Assembly: GCA_002292945.1 (NCBI GenBank)
Contig: DBCG01000061.1
Span: 1-52,024, forward strand
Reading direction: 5' to 3'
DNA: 52,024 nucleotides
Source of the DNA: Proteobacteria bacterium UBA964
GTDB lineage: Bacteria; Pseudomonadota; Gammaproteobacteria; Steroidobacterales; Steroidobacteraceae
This document shows positions 26,639-35,424 of the stretch, in pieces. The notes beneath the pieces are model-generated. The model was not told the origin of the DNA and made no database searches. It saw nothing but the letters and a program-made list of their open reading frames with translations. The first letter of the stretch is position 1, and each line of letters starts with the position of its first letter. Both the position numbers and the translations under genes were made by a program.

Positions 26639-27787
26639 TCAACGAAGCAGCGACAGCACCGACTGGGGCGCGGAATTGGCCTGGGCCAACATCGCGACAC
26701 CGGCCTGCTGCAACACCTGCGCGCGGGTGAGACTCGCCGTCTCCTGCGCGAAGTCCGCATCCTGGATCCGCGAGCGCGAGGCTGAGAGATTCTCAGTCGT
26801 GCTACGCAGGTTCGAGATCACCGAGTCGAAGCGGCTGTTGATGGCACCGATGGTGGCTCGCGAGGAGTTCACCGAAGTCAGCGCATTGTCGAGCACGCCG
26901 ATCGCCTGCTGTGAGCTGGTGAAGCTCTGCACGTTCGTCGAGTTCATACCCGTGGTCGACGTCGAAGCGCCGACCGAACCGGCTGCGAATCCCGACAGCG
27001 CAACGGTCGCCGACCCGCCGGCAACCGTGATGGCTGCACCGCTGCTCAAGGTGTAGTTGCCCGTGGCCGAATCGTAGGAGGCTCCGACGCCCGTGGTCGC
27101 GGAGACGGCGTTGATCGCCGACACCAGCTGCCCGGCGCGTTCCTGCGCACTGCCCGCCGCGGCGATGGCACCGACGCTCGTGCCGTTCACCGTCAAACCG
27201 CCCGCGGCGATCGCCGTGGCGAAGCTTGTCATGCTGCCGGCTGCCACAGAGCCTTCAACGCGGGTGAAGGTACCACCGAGCGCGCCGGTGCTGACGTTCG
27301 CCAGCGACTGGATGGTGATGACTTCGCCGACGTTCGCACCGACCTGAAAGTTCACGCCGCTGAAGGAACCGTCGAGCAGTTTAACGCCTGCGAAGACGGT
27401 CTGATCGGCGACGCGCTGGACTTCGCTGCGCAGCTGGCCGTATTCGGCGTTGAGCGCATCGCGGTCGACCTGGCTGTTAGTGCCGTTCGACGCCTGTACC
27501 GCCAATTCACGCATGCGCTGCAGGTTGGAGGTCACCGAGCCGAGGGCGCCTTCTGCAGTCTGCGTCAGCGACACCGCGTCGCCCGCATTTCGGATCGCCG
27601 TAGAGAGACCACGGATCTGCGCTGTGAAACGCTGCGAGATCGCAAGACCGGCGGCGTCGTCCTTTGCCCCGTTGATACGCATGCCAGACGACAATCGCTG
27701 CAGCGAGGTGGCCATCTCGTCGGACGACGTGGCGAGATTACGCTGCGCATTGAGCGACATGACGTTTGTGTTGATGACTTGAGACAT
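26639..27787 (-). CDS. fliC: Flagellin FliC
   Basis: Major filament subunit, 382 residues and the only flagellin here. The N-terminal D0/D1 (about 1-170) shows INTNVMSLNAQRNLATSSDE, LQRLSSGMRINGAKDDAAGL and SQRFTAQIRGLSTAIRNAGD. The C-terminal D1/D0 (about 290-382) shows SVNSSRATIGAINSRFDSVI and ends QQAGVAMLAQANSAPQSVLS. The centre is a short Ala/Gly/Thr/Ser-rich domain of about 110 residues, so the surface domain is small. GGGAG lies 8 bases before the ATG. Only a degenerate sigma-28 box precedes it. Confidence 0.96.
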   Translation of the reverse strand: MSQVINTNVMSLNAQRNLATSSDEMATSLQRLSSGMRINGAKDDAAGLAISQRFTAQIRGLSTAIRNAGDAVSLTQTAEGALGSVTSNLQRMRELAVQASNGTNSQVDRDALNAEYGQLRSEVQRVADQTVFAGVKLLDGSFSGVNFQVGANVGEVITIQSLANVSTGALGGTFTRVEGSVAAGSMTSFATAIAAGGLTVNGTSVGAIAAAGSAQERAGQLVSAINAVSATTGVGASYDSATGNYTLSSGAAITVAGGSATVALSGFAAGSVGASTSTTGMNSTNVQSFTSSQQAIGVLDNALTSVNSSRATIGAINSRFDSVISNLRSTTENLSASRSRIQDADFAQETASLTRAQVLQQAGVAMLAQANSAPQSVLSLLR

Positions 27788-27830
27788 TGAGCAGACTCCC
27801 TATGGAATGTAACGTTGGATTGAAAAAATG

Positions 27831-27858
27831 GTATCGATCACAAGTAGTCGAAAAGTGA
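27831..27858 (-). promoter_or_regulatory. Degenerate sigma-28 promoter candidate for fliC
   Basis: Minus strand TCAC, 16 bases, ATCGATAC matches the FliA pattern only in part (CGATA core; spacing one base long). It overlaps the end of flgL and would start transcription about 36 bases before fliC. No better match was seen in the last 120 bases of flgL or in the gap. Confidence 0.35.
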
Positions 27859-29031
27859 CATGCGGGAGAGCCGGGCAACCGACTGTTGCGCCGCCTGCAA
27901 GCCGGTCAGCTGCATGTTCAGGCGCGACAGAGCCTCTGCATAATCGGTATCGCGAAGTTGCGATAGGCTCTTTGCGACATCCTCCCGCAGTATCGAACGG
28001 GTGGCGGCCGCGTTGTCTACCGCACTGAGCCGCGCGCCGACCACCGCCCGTGCGCCGGACAGCCGTTCCTGACCCTGCCCGAGCTGGGCGAGCACCGCGT
28101 TCAGTTCGTTCGTCGAGGATGCGCGTTGTATCGGATCCGAGATCGGCGCTTCGAGCGCGGCGGCCAGCCGCTCGAAAGTCGCGAAAAGGTCTTCGCTCCC
28201 CGACGGGTCGATATGGAACTGATCACCCGGCACCGGGCTACCGGTCAGGGTAATACGGACGCCCTTGAACTCGATCGCATCGCCCGACCCGTACGGGCCG
28301 CTGGCGACCAGCGCATCCGCGGCATCACGCGCCTCCCAATCGCCGTTCGGCATGATCAACACGCGGTAGGGCTCGCCATCCCACGCTGTCGGATCGACCA
28401 AGGAGCCTGCCCCGAGCACCGCAGTGCCGGCGTTGGCGGTGCCGGCGCGCAGCGCAAAGCTGGCGTTGCCCGACGGTATCTGGACGAACACCTCAGACCC
28501 AGGCAAGGCATCCGCGATCCGTTGGCCTGGGGCCACTTCCACCAAGCGTTGTTGGTCATCCCCGGTGTAACGGATCACACCACTGTCCCGTGTGAAAGGT
28601 TCGACGCTGCTGCTGCCACCCGCGAACAGGTACTCACCCGAGGGCGAACGACGGTTTGCGATCTGCATAAGTTGGTCGACACTGGCGCGGACCTCTGTCG
28701 CAAGGATCCGACGCGCTGACCGGTCGAGCGCGCCGTTTCCGCCCTGCACCGCCAGTTCACGCACCCGCAGCAAGAGGTCAGCTGCATCAGCGATGGCACC
28801 CTCTTGCAGACCAAGACGGGAACCGACCATGTCGCCGTTCCGTTCGTGCTGCTCGGCAGCGAGCAGCCACCTCTCGCTCTCTTGGATCCTCGCCGCGGCC
28901 ACCGGATCTTCGGCAGCCGACTGCAGTTTGATACCGCTCGAGATCCGCGCCTGCGTCTTCTGGACGCCCGCTTGTAGGCGCGCGAGGGATTCGGTGTGGC
29001 CCTGCATGAGCCCTGCGGTGGAGATGCGCAT
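27838..29031 (-). CDS. flgL: Hook-filament junction protein FlgL (HAP3)
   Basis: Second junction protein between hook and filament, with flagellin-like ends. It has 397 residues. The N-terminus reads MRISTAGLMQGHTESLARLQ and LQSAAEDPVAAARIQESERW; the C-terminus reads DTDYAEALSRLNMQLTGLQA and ends LSRMSLFDYL, the usual FlgL tail. It starts 5 bases after flgK. Confidence 0.95.
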   Translation of the reverse strand: MRISTAGLMQGHTESLARLQAGVQKTQARISSGIKLQSAAEDPVAAARIQESERWLLAAEQHERNGDMVGSRLGLQEGAIADAADLLLRVRELAVQGGNGALDRSARRILATEVRASVDQLMQIANRRSPSGEYLFAGGSSSVEPFTRDSGVIRYTGDDQQRLVEVAPGQRIADALPGSEVFVQIPSGNASFALRAGTANAGTAVLGAGSLVDPTAWDGEPYRVLIMPNGDWEARDAADALVASGPYGSGDAIEFKGVRITLTGSPVPGDQFHIDPSGSEDLFATFERLAAALEAPISDPIQRASSTNELNAVLAQLGQGQERLSGARAVVGARLSAVDNAAATRSILREDVAKSLSQLRDTDYAEALSRLNMQLTGLQAAQQSVARLSRMSLFDYL

Positions 29032-29036
29032 ATCGA

Positions 29037-30923
29037 TCAGCGCACGATGCCGATGAGCATGTTGAAGACCTCGTTCGCCGTCCGGATGACCTGCGCGGAC
29101 GCTTGATAGGCTTGTTGGTAGCGAAGCAGATTCGAAGCTTCCTCATCTAGGTTCACGCCGGAGACGGACTGCCGCTGCTTCACGGAGTCCTGATAGGCCA
29201 ACCGTTGTACCTCGGAGTTCCGCTGCGCTTGCTGCGTGACCGCGCCGACCCCGCTCGTCAGCCGGGTCACTGCATCGGCCAGCGATGAAGTTGCAGCGTC
29301 GAGCATGGGCGAGCGCAGTGCATCAGACAGCAGTACTGCATTACGGTTATCACCGCGACCGGCACCGTTGTCAGTAATCGCGAATCCGTCGCCCGCCGCG
29401 GGCGCCCCGCTGATCCGCAGCCGCCAACCATTCGCCTCTATCGGTTGACCGACGACCCAGGCTTGCGAAGGACCGCCATCGATGCTGACTGTCGATGGCG
29501 TGGGGAATATGACCGCAGCGGGGGTGCGTAACATCGGATTTGTCGGATCGATTACCTCCAAGGCGGTGACCCGGGCAGCACCGGCGTTATCGACCGACGC
29601 CGAGACGCGGACCGGCGCCGCTGCGGCGACCCGCGAAGGCGCGGTGATCTCTACCCGCATCTGGCTGACCGCCTCGCGGGTCGGCCGTAGCAGTACACGG
29701 TCGCCGACGGCCGGCGTGCCGCCCACGAGCAGCGAAAGTCCATCGAACGCGATCGGAGATCCCGCTGCTCCCGTGCCGGTGAACGGCACCGCAGCGCCGC
29801 TGTCGAGTCTGCGCAGCGACCATGCTGTGCCCTGCCACTCGAGCTCGTAATCCGCCCCGGTTAGCGCGCTCGCGTCGGTCAAAGTCGCCGAGGTCGTGAC
29901 AACGCCGGTATTGTCGGTCGGTACCACCGTTTTCGGCGCACCCACGGAAAGCAGTTCCCCACCTGGTACGCCTAGGAAGTCGACGCCCTTCTGATGCTGG
30001 GCGTTGAGCGCGGAGGTCAATGCCGTAGCGATCCGCCCGACCTCATTGCGCGCCGGATCAAGAACCTCTTCCCGAAGTTCGAACAGACCACCGAGCACGC
30101 CGCCCGAGATCGATCGGGTGACGTCCTCGGAGCTACTGCCGTTCCGGAGCACCACGCGAAACCGACCGATGTCGGCAGGATCGTTGACCGTAGCGACTCT
30201 TACAGATGCGTCACCGAGAACGAGGGACTGACCGCCGCTGAGATACACGTTCACCGCACCATCGTCGTTGGCGACCACCCTGATCGAGACCTTGGCTGCG
30301 AGCTGATCAAGGAGGCGATCGCGCTGGTCCAGCAACCCGTTGGGTGCACTGCCGGCAGTGGCGCGCGCGACGCCGATGTCACGGTTGAGCGTGGCGAGGC
30401 TGACGGCCAATCCATCGACGGCCGAAGCCTCGGCCACGATTCGGACATGAGTGGAGCCATCGAGTTCGCGTAACCGGGCATCCAGCCCGCGCATCTGGGA
30501 CACCGTGGCGTCTAGAGTCTCTACCAATCCTTGGCGCGCGGCCATCGAAGCTGGCTCGGTCGCAACAGCCTCGATCGCGTTGGTAAGCCGCTGCAGTGCG
30601 TTGGACAGACCGCCACTCGGGTCGCCGAGCAGGTTCGTCACCCGAGCCGCCTGAGCCGCAAAAACTTCGAGCCGCGCCGAATTGGACTCTGAGACCCGCG
30701 ATTGATCGGCCAGGAAGTCGTCCACCACGCGAGCGAGGCGACCGACTTCCACTCCGTTTCCGACCCATGACGCGCCGACCGGGGGCGACTCACGGGCGAC
30801 CAGATCGGCGCGCTGCCGGACATAGCCATCCGTATTGGCGTTGGCGATGTTCTGGCCCGTGACATCCAAAGCCTGCCGGAACGCCTGCAGGCCGGACATG
30901 CCGATCACAAAGAGGTTGCTCAT
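29037..30923 (-). CDS. flgK: Hook-filament junction protein FlgK (HAP1)
   Basis: First junction protein at the hook tip. It has 628 residues. The N-terminal rod-type signature is MSGLQAFRQALDVTGQNIAN, followed by a long coiled-coil D1 and variable middle domains. The C-terminus reads VNLDEEASNLLRYQQAYQAS and AQVIRTANEVFNMLIGIVR, standard for FlgK. The start overlaps the flgJ stop (ATGA). Confidence 0.96.
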   Translation of the reverse strand: MSNLFVIGMSGLQAFRQALDVTGQNIANANTDGYVRQRADLVARESPPVGASWVGNGVEVGRLARVVDDFLADQSRVSESNSARLEVFAAQAARVTNLLGDPSGGLSNALQRLTNAIEAVATEPASMAARQGLVETLDATVSQMRGLDARLRELDGSTHVRIVAEASAVDGLAVSLATLNRDIGVARATAGSAPNGLLDQRDRLLDQLAAKVSIRVVANDDGAVNVYLSGGQSLVLGDASVRVATVNDPADIGRFRVVLRNGSSSEDVTRSISGGVLGGLFELREEVLDPARNEVGRIATALTSALNAQHQKGVDFLGVPGGELLSVGAPKTVVPTDNTGVVTTSATLTDASALTGADYELEWQGTAWSLRRLDSGAAVPFTGTGAAGSPIAFDGLSLLVGGTPAVGDRVLLRPTREAVSQMRVEITAPSRVAAAAPVRVSASVDNAGAARVTALEVIDPTNPMLRTPAAVIFPTPSTVSIDGGPSQAWVVGQPIEANGWRLRISGAPAAGDGFAITDNGAGRGDNRNAVLLSDALRSPMLDAATSSLADAVTRLTSGVGAVTQQAQRNSEVQRLAYQDSVKQRQSVSGVNLDEEASNLLRYQQAYQASAQVIRTANEVFNMLIGIVR

Positions 30924-31987
30924 GAGCGCTCAGGCCCCGTGCGCCGATGGCCAGCCACCAGCGTCCTGGCTTCGAGCAAGCGACCGACCGAGTCGGCGAC
31001 CGCGACGATCTTCTGGGCGTAACCTGGATCGGTCGCGTAGCCGCCGCGATGCAGTGCCGTACCGAAAGCAAGCGCGTCGTCACCCGTGCCGCGCACCGCC
31101 TGATACCGGCGACTGTTCCCGATCAAACGAGCATGGTCGGCGACGCTCTCATCGACGCTCGAATAGGCGCGGAACCGCTCGACCATACGTTGTGCGCGGC
31201 CCTGCAAGACTTCGGTGGTCGACGATGACACGGATGGACCACGCCAGTTCCCGGTCGCCTTGATACCGAAGAAGTTGAAGCTCAGCCGACCATCCGCAGA
31301 GCGGGGTAGATGGCGCCCCCACCCGGTCTCGAGGGCGGCCTGCGCGATCAGGTTGCGCGGCGACACGCCGAGTTGGGCCGCAGCCTTCTCCGCAGCCGGA
31401 AGGATCGCGTCGAGGAATTCCTGCCGCGAAGGGATTTTGCCGGCCGGGAGGTCGCGGATCAGCGATCGATCAGCCGCTGTCGTCGGGGCCACCGCGGCCG
31501 GCAGCACGACTGCGGGTGATGTAACTCCGGCCTCGGGTACGCGCGCAGCCGCCGCCGGAGCGACCGCTTGGAACGGTGAGATCGTCGCGCCTGGCATATG
31601 CCACAGGTCATTGGTCGGGCCAGACCGGGGCACTGCCGGCGCGAGCCTGGGCGACGGGTCTTTGGCGCCAAGTTCATTCGGCGCGAGACCGCTGCGCTTC
31701 ACTTGCGCGACAAGCATCTCGGCCAGACCGAGTCCGCGGCCACGTGACATATCCACCGATAGCTGGTTGTCGAACATGTCGCGGTAGAACCGACTTTCCT
31801 CTGAGTCGAACATCGGATCGCCCCCACTGGCGTCCCTCATGCTCTGTAGCATCATCCGCGTGAACACCGATTCGAACTGACGCGCGGCTTCACGCAGCGC
31901 TGCCGGGTCCTGCACCTTGGCATCGCGCCGCAAGGCGGCGAGCCCCTGCAGATCGTTGTAGTTGTTCACCCTAGCATCGACGCTCAT
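30920..31987 (-). CDS. flgJ: Rod-assembly protein and peptidoglycan hydrolase FlgJ
   Basis: Bifunctional periplasmic protein that caps the growing rod and opens peptidoglycan for it. It has 355 residues. The N-terminal rod-binding domain (about 25-110) reads REAARQFESVFTRMMLQSMR. A Pro/Ala-rich linker follows, then a C-terminal glucosaminidase domain (about 190-345) with the catalytic Glu in LIAQAALETGWGRHLP and the NFFGIKA motif. Both halves are intact. Confidence 0.95.
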   Translation of the reverse strand: MSVDARVNNYNDLQGLAALRRDAKVQDPAALREAARQFESVFTRMMLQSMRDASGGDPMFDSEESRFYRDMFDNQLSVDMSRGRGLGLAEMLVAQVKRSGLAPNELGAKDPSPRLAPAVPRSGPTNDLWHMPGATISPFQAVAPAAAARVPEAGVTSPAVVLPAAVAPTTAADRSLIRDLPAGKIPSRQEFLDAILPAAEKAAAQLGVSPRNLIAQAALETGWGRHLPRSADGRLSFNFFGIKATGNWRGPSVSSSTTEVLQGRAQRMVERFRAYSSVDESVADHARLIGNSRRYQAVRGTGDDALAFGTALHRGGYATDPGYAQKIVAVADSVGRLLEARTLVAGHRRTGPERS

Positions 31988-31999
31988 GACCCCGCCCCC

Positions 32000-33124
32000 T
32001 CAGATGACGATGAGCTCAGCGCGCAACGCGCCGGCTTGCTTGAGGGCCTCAAGGATCGCCACGAGATCACCCGGCGCCGCGCCGACACGATTCACCGCAT
32101 CGACGATCGCATCGAGGTTCACGCCGGCCTCGAACTTGAACATCCGCGCCTTGGGCTGATCGATCTCGATCTCGCTGCGGGGGACCTCGACCGTCTGACC
32201 TGCGGCGAACGCGTTCGGTTGGCTGACTTCGGTGCGTTCGGTGATGGTCACCGACAGCGAGCCGTGCGATACGGCTGCTGGCAAGACGCGTACGTTGCTG
32301 CCGATCACGACCGTCCCGGTTCGCGAGTTGATGATCACGCGCGCCGGAGCCTCACCTGGCTTGATCTCCAGTTGCTCCAAGGTCGACACATATGCGATCC
32401 GCTGCGACGGATCCGCCGGCGCGAGAACCTGGACGGAGACCGCGTCGATCGCGGCCGCAGTTCCAGTGCCAAGCATGCGGTTGATCCCCTCGGCGAGCCG
32501 CGTCGCCGTCGTGAAGTCCGGCGAATTCAGGTTCAGGGTGACCGTCGGTGCTGTCGCGAAGCTGGAGCGGACCTCGCGCTCGACCGTGGCACCGCCCGGG
32601 ATCCGGCCGCCGCTCGGCACATTCACCGCGATACGCGATCCGTCACGACCGGATACACCGAAGCCGCTGACGATCAAACTTCCCTGCGCCATCGCATACA
32701 CCTCGCCATCCGCACCGCGCAACGGCGCGAGCAGCAAAGTGCCACCTCGCAGACTGCCGGCGTTGCCGATCGAAGACACCGATACGTCGATCGTTTGGCC
32801 GGGTTTGGAGAACGGCGGCAGTTCAGCGTGGACCGTGACGGCCGCGACGTTCTTCAACTGGGGGTTTGACTCGGGCGGCACCGTGATCCCGAACTGCGCG
32901 AGCATGTTCTTGATGCTCTGGATCGTGAACGGCGCCTGACTCGTCTGGTCACCCGTACCATCAAGACCGACGACGATCCCGTAACCGACCAGCTGGTTCG
33001 TGCGAACCCCGGAGACCGAAGCGAGATCCTTGACCCGCTCAGCCCGCACTGGTGTCGCCGACAACACAATCGCAACGGTCAGGGCTGCCATCAACGCGAG
33101 GATCTTTATGCGTTGCAGATCCAT
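32000..33124 (-). CDS. flgI: Flagellar P-ring protein FlgI
   Basis: Periplasmic P-ring subunit around the rod. It has about 374 residues from ATG 33124, chosen because GAGG lies 5 bases upstream and a signal peptide follows directly (LALMAALTVAIVLSATPVRA). Signatures are NQLVGYGIVVGLDGTGDQTS, NAGSLRGGTLLLAPLRGADG and the C-terminal GAAPGDLVAILEALKQAGAL. A longer reading would overlap flgH. Confidence 0.96.
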   Translation of the reverse strand: MDLQRIKILALMAALTVAIVLSATPVRAERVKDLASVSGVRTNQLVGYGIVVGLDGTGDQTSQAPFTIQSIKNMLAQFGITVPPESNPQLKNVAAVTVHAELPPFSKPGQTIDVSVSSIGNAGSLRGGTLLLAPLRGADGEVYAMAQGSLIVSGFGVSGRDGSRIAVNVPSGGRIPGGATVEREVRSSFATAPTVTLNLNSPDFTTATRLAEGINRMLGTGTAAAIDAVSVQVLAPADPSQRIAYVSTLEQLEIKPGEAPARVIINSRTGTVVIGSNVRVLPAAVSHGSLSVTITERTEVSQPNAFAAGQTVEVPRSEIEIDQPKARMFKFEAGVNLDAIVDAVNRVGAAPGDLVAILEALKQAGALRAELIVI

Positions 33125-33131
33125 GTGCACC

Positions 33132-33821
33132 TCAGAACGGCAGCCAGCGGGAGTTGAAGAAGCGTGAGAGCAGACCCGGCGCATTGGCATCAGCGATGGG
33201 ACCACGACCTGCGACGGTGATCCGCGCATCAGCGATCTTGGTCGAGGGGACGGTGTTGTCCGGCTCGATGTCCACCGCGCGAACGATGCCGCTCACGCGG
33301 ATGTACTCGCGACCTTGGTTGATGGTGATCCATTTCTCGCCGCGCACGAACAGATTGCCGTTCGGCCAACGCTTTGCCACTGTCACGGTGATGTCGCCGA
33401 AGATGCTATTGCTCTGGCGGCTCGATCCTGAGCCGTCGAAGGACGCGGCGTTATCGACACCGGCGGAGAGCACCTCGACGCCGTTGACCGTCACCGGTCT
33501 GCCAGCGATCGTCGGACCGCTCAGCTCGATCGCTGTGCTCTTGCTGGTCGTGGTGCTGGAACTCTTCGAGGCATTGATGCTCTCGACGAGACGGATCGTC
33601 AGCGTGTCGCCGATCCGCCGCGCCACCGTATTCTCGAACAGACGGACATCCTGCCCTGCCTGATAGATGGCCCCGTTGTCGGCAGCGCTCATCGGCACAT
33701 CAGGCGGCAACGAAGCCTCCCACCCGGCCGCATAGTCAGGCGGCGTGTTCGCGCAGCCGGCGACGGATGACAACAGCACCGCGACGGTTACCCTCAGAAT
33801 GGTGGATGCTTGGGGCGTCAT
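33132..33821 (-). CDS. flgH: Flagellar L-ring lipoprotein FlgH
   Basis: Outer-membrane L-ring lipoprotein. It has about 229 residues from ATG 33821 (GAGG 8 bases upstream). The signal peptide ends in a lipobox-like SVAGCAN. The conserved body includes TVARRIGDTLTIRLVESINA and NLFVRGEKWITINQGREYIR, then VSGIVRAVDIEPDNTVPSTK. A GTG or ATG nine codons upstream lies within the flgG overlap and is less likely. Confidence 0.95.
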   Translation of the reverse strand: MTPQASTILRVTVAVLLSSVAGCANTPPDYAAGWEASLPPDVPMSAADNGAIYQAGQDVRLFENTVARRIGDTLTIRLVESINASKSSSTTTSKSTAIELSGPTIAGRPVTVNGVEVLSAGVDNAASFDGSGSSRQSNSIFGDITVTVAKRWPNGNLFVRGEKWITINQGREYIRVSGIVRAVDIEPDNTVPSTKIADARITVAGRGPIADANAPGLLSRFFNSRWLPF

Positions 33822-33844
33822 GAAGGTGTCCTCAGGCGTCACGG

Positions 33845-34630
33845 TCACAGCCGCGCCGTGAGCGTCTCGAGCATCTTGTCGGCGGTCGAGATGGCCTTCG
33901 AGTTCATCTCGTACGCACGCTGCGTCTCGATCATCGCGACCAGTTCCTCGACGACGTTCACGTTCGAGGCCTCCAACGCCCCTTGTTGCAGCGCACCAAG
34001 CCCGTTGAGCCCCGGCGTGCCGGCCTGCGGCGGCCCGCTGGCTGCGGACTCGAGCATCAGATTCTCGCCACGGGCCTGAAGGCCGGCCGGATTGACGAAA
34101 TCGACGACCTGGAGGGAGCCGACCTGACTCGGTGCAGGCTGCCCAGCCAACTGCACGGACACCGCGCCATCTGTACCGATCGAGACCGACTGTGCGCCGT
34201 CCGGGATCGAGACCGCCGGTTGGACACGGTAGCCGCCGGAGGTGACCAACTCCCCTTGAGCGTTGATCTTGAAGCTGCCGTCACGCGTGTAGGCGTTCGT
34301 GCCGTCGGGCAGCGCCACTTGGAAGAAACCCCGCCCGTTGATGGCGACGTCGAGTGCGTTATTCGTCACCTGCAGGTTGCCCTGGGTATAGGTCTTCTCG
34401 GTGGCGACCACGCGCACACCAGTACCGACCGCGAGTCCCGAGGGGAGCTGGGTATCTTGCGCTGCATCGGCTCCGACCTGGCGCAGGTTCTGGTAGAGCA
34501 GATCTTCGAAGGCGACCCGACCACGCTTGAACCCCGTGGTGTTGACGTTCGCAAGGTTGTTCGCCGTGACCGCCATGCGCGTCTGTTGCGCCTCCAGTCC
34601 GGTCTTCGCTGCCCAAAGTGCAGAATCCAT
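33845..34630 (-). CDS. flgG: Distal rod protein FlgG
   Basis: Distal rod subunit, 261 residues, standard. The N-terminus reads ALWAAKTGLEAQQTRMAVTA with NNLANVNTTGFKRGR. The middle contains NNALDVAINGRGFFQVALPD. The C-terminus has ASNVNVVEELVAMIETQRAY and EMNSKAISTADKMLETLTAR. It starts 26 bases after flgF. Confidence 0.97.
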   Translation of the reverse strand: MDSALWAAKTGLEAQQTRMAVTANNLANVNTTGFKRGRVAFEDLLYQNLRQVGADAAQDTQLPSGLAVGTGVRVVATEKTYTQGNLQVTNNALDVAINGRGFFQVALPDGTNAYTRDGSFKINAQGELVTSGGYRVQPAVSIPDGAQSVSIGTDGAVSVQLAGQPAPSQVGSLQVVDFVNPAGLQARGENLMLESAASGPPQAGTPGLNGLGALQQGALEASNVNVVEELVAMIETQRAYEMNSKAISTADKMLETLTARL

Positions 34631-34656
34631 ATCGGTATCTCCAGTTGTTCCCAGGC

Positions 34657-35400
34657 TCAGCTGATTCGCATCAGGCTGGCGGAGTTGCGGGCGTTGTCTT
34701 CGACGGTACGGAGTGCCTTCATGTGCATGTCGAACTGGCGCGCCAGCTCGATCATCCGCACCATCGCGTCTGCGACGTTCACATTGCTGCCTTCGAGCGC
34801 GCCTGACGCGATGCGGACCGAAGCATCCGCCGGCGCATCGCCGCCGCCCTTCAGGCGGAACAGGCCGTCGACTCCGCGCTCGAGTTGGGCCGGGTCAGGC
34901 TTGACGAGTTTGATGCGCCCCACGCGGGCGGTGGTCTCAGCGCCTTGTCCGAGCGGCACGATCGACACGGCACCGTCTGAGCCGACCACAAGCGAGGCAA
35001 AGGGGGGGATGGTCAAGGGCCCACCGTCCGAGAGCACGGCATGTCCGGCGCCGTTACGGACGGCACCGGTGGCGTCTAGGCGAAGATCACCAGCACGGGT
35101 ATAGGCTTCGGTCCCATCAGGCGCTTGGACGGCGATCCAGCCGTCGCCCTCCACTGCGACATCGAGGTCGCGGCCGGTCGTCTGCAAGGGACCGGCCGCG
35201 CGGCTCCAGCCGTTCTCATTGATGGTGGCGAACGCCCGCGCTTCACTGCGGATACCCTCGCCCGCCGATCGGGTCGCGACCGACGCGAGCTCGGCCCGGA
35301 AACCCACCGTGGAGGCGTTGGCAAGATTGTGGCTGTTGATCGCCTGCGCTCGCATGGACTCGCGTGCGCCGCTCATCGCCACAAAGATGTACTTGTCCAT
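34657..35400 (-). CDS. flgF: Proximal rod protein FlgF
   Basis: Proximal rod subunit, 247 residues. It begins MDKYIFVAMSGARESMRAQA followed by INSHNLANASTVGFRAE. It contains LDVAVEGDGWIAVQAPDGTE and ends with GSNVNVADAMVRMIELARQF and DMHMKALRTVEDNARNSASL. Size and motifs separate it from FlgG. Confidence 0.96.
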   Translation of the reverse strand: MDKYIFVAMSGARESMRAQAINSHNLANASTVGFRAELASVATRSAGEGIRSEARAFATINENGWSRAAGPLQTTGRDLDVAVEGDGWIAVQAPDGTEAYTRAGDLRLDATGAVRNGAGHAVLSDGGPLTIPPFASLVVGSDGAVSIVPLGQGAETTARVGRIKLVKPDPAQLERGVDGLFRLKGGGDAPADASVRIASGALEGSNVNVADAMVRMIELARQFDMHMKALRTVEDNARNSASLMRIS

Positions 35401-35424
35401 GTCAACGCCTCAGTAAGGGTGTCA

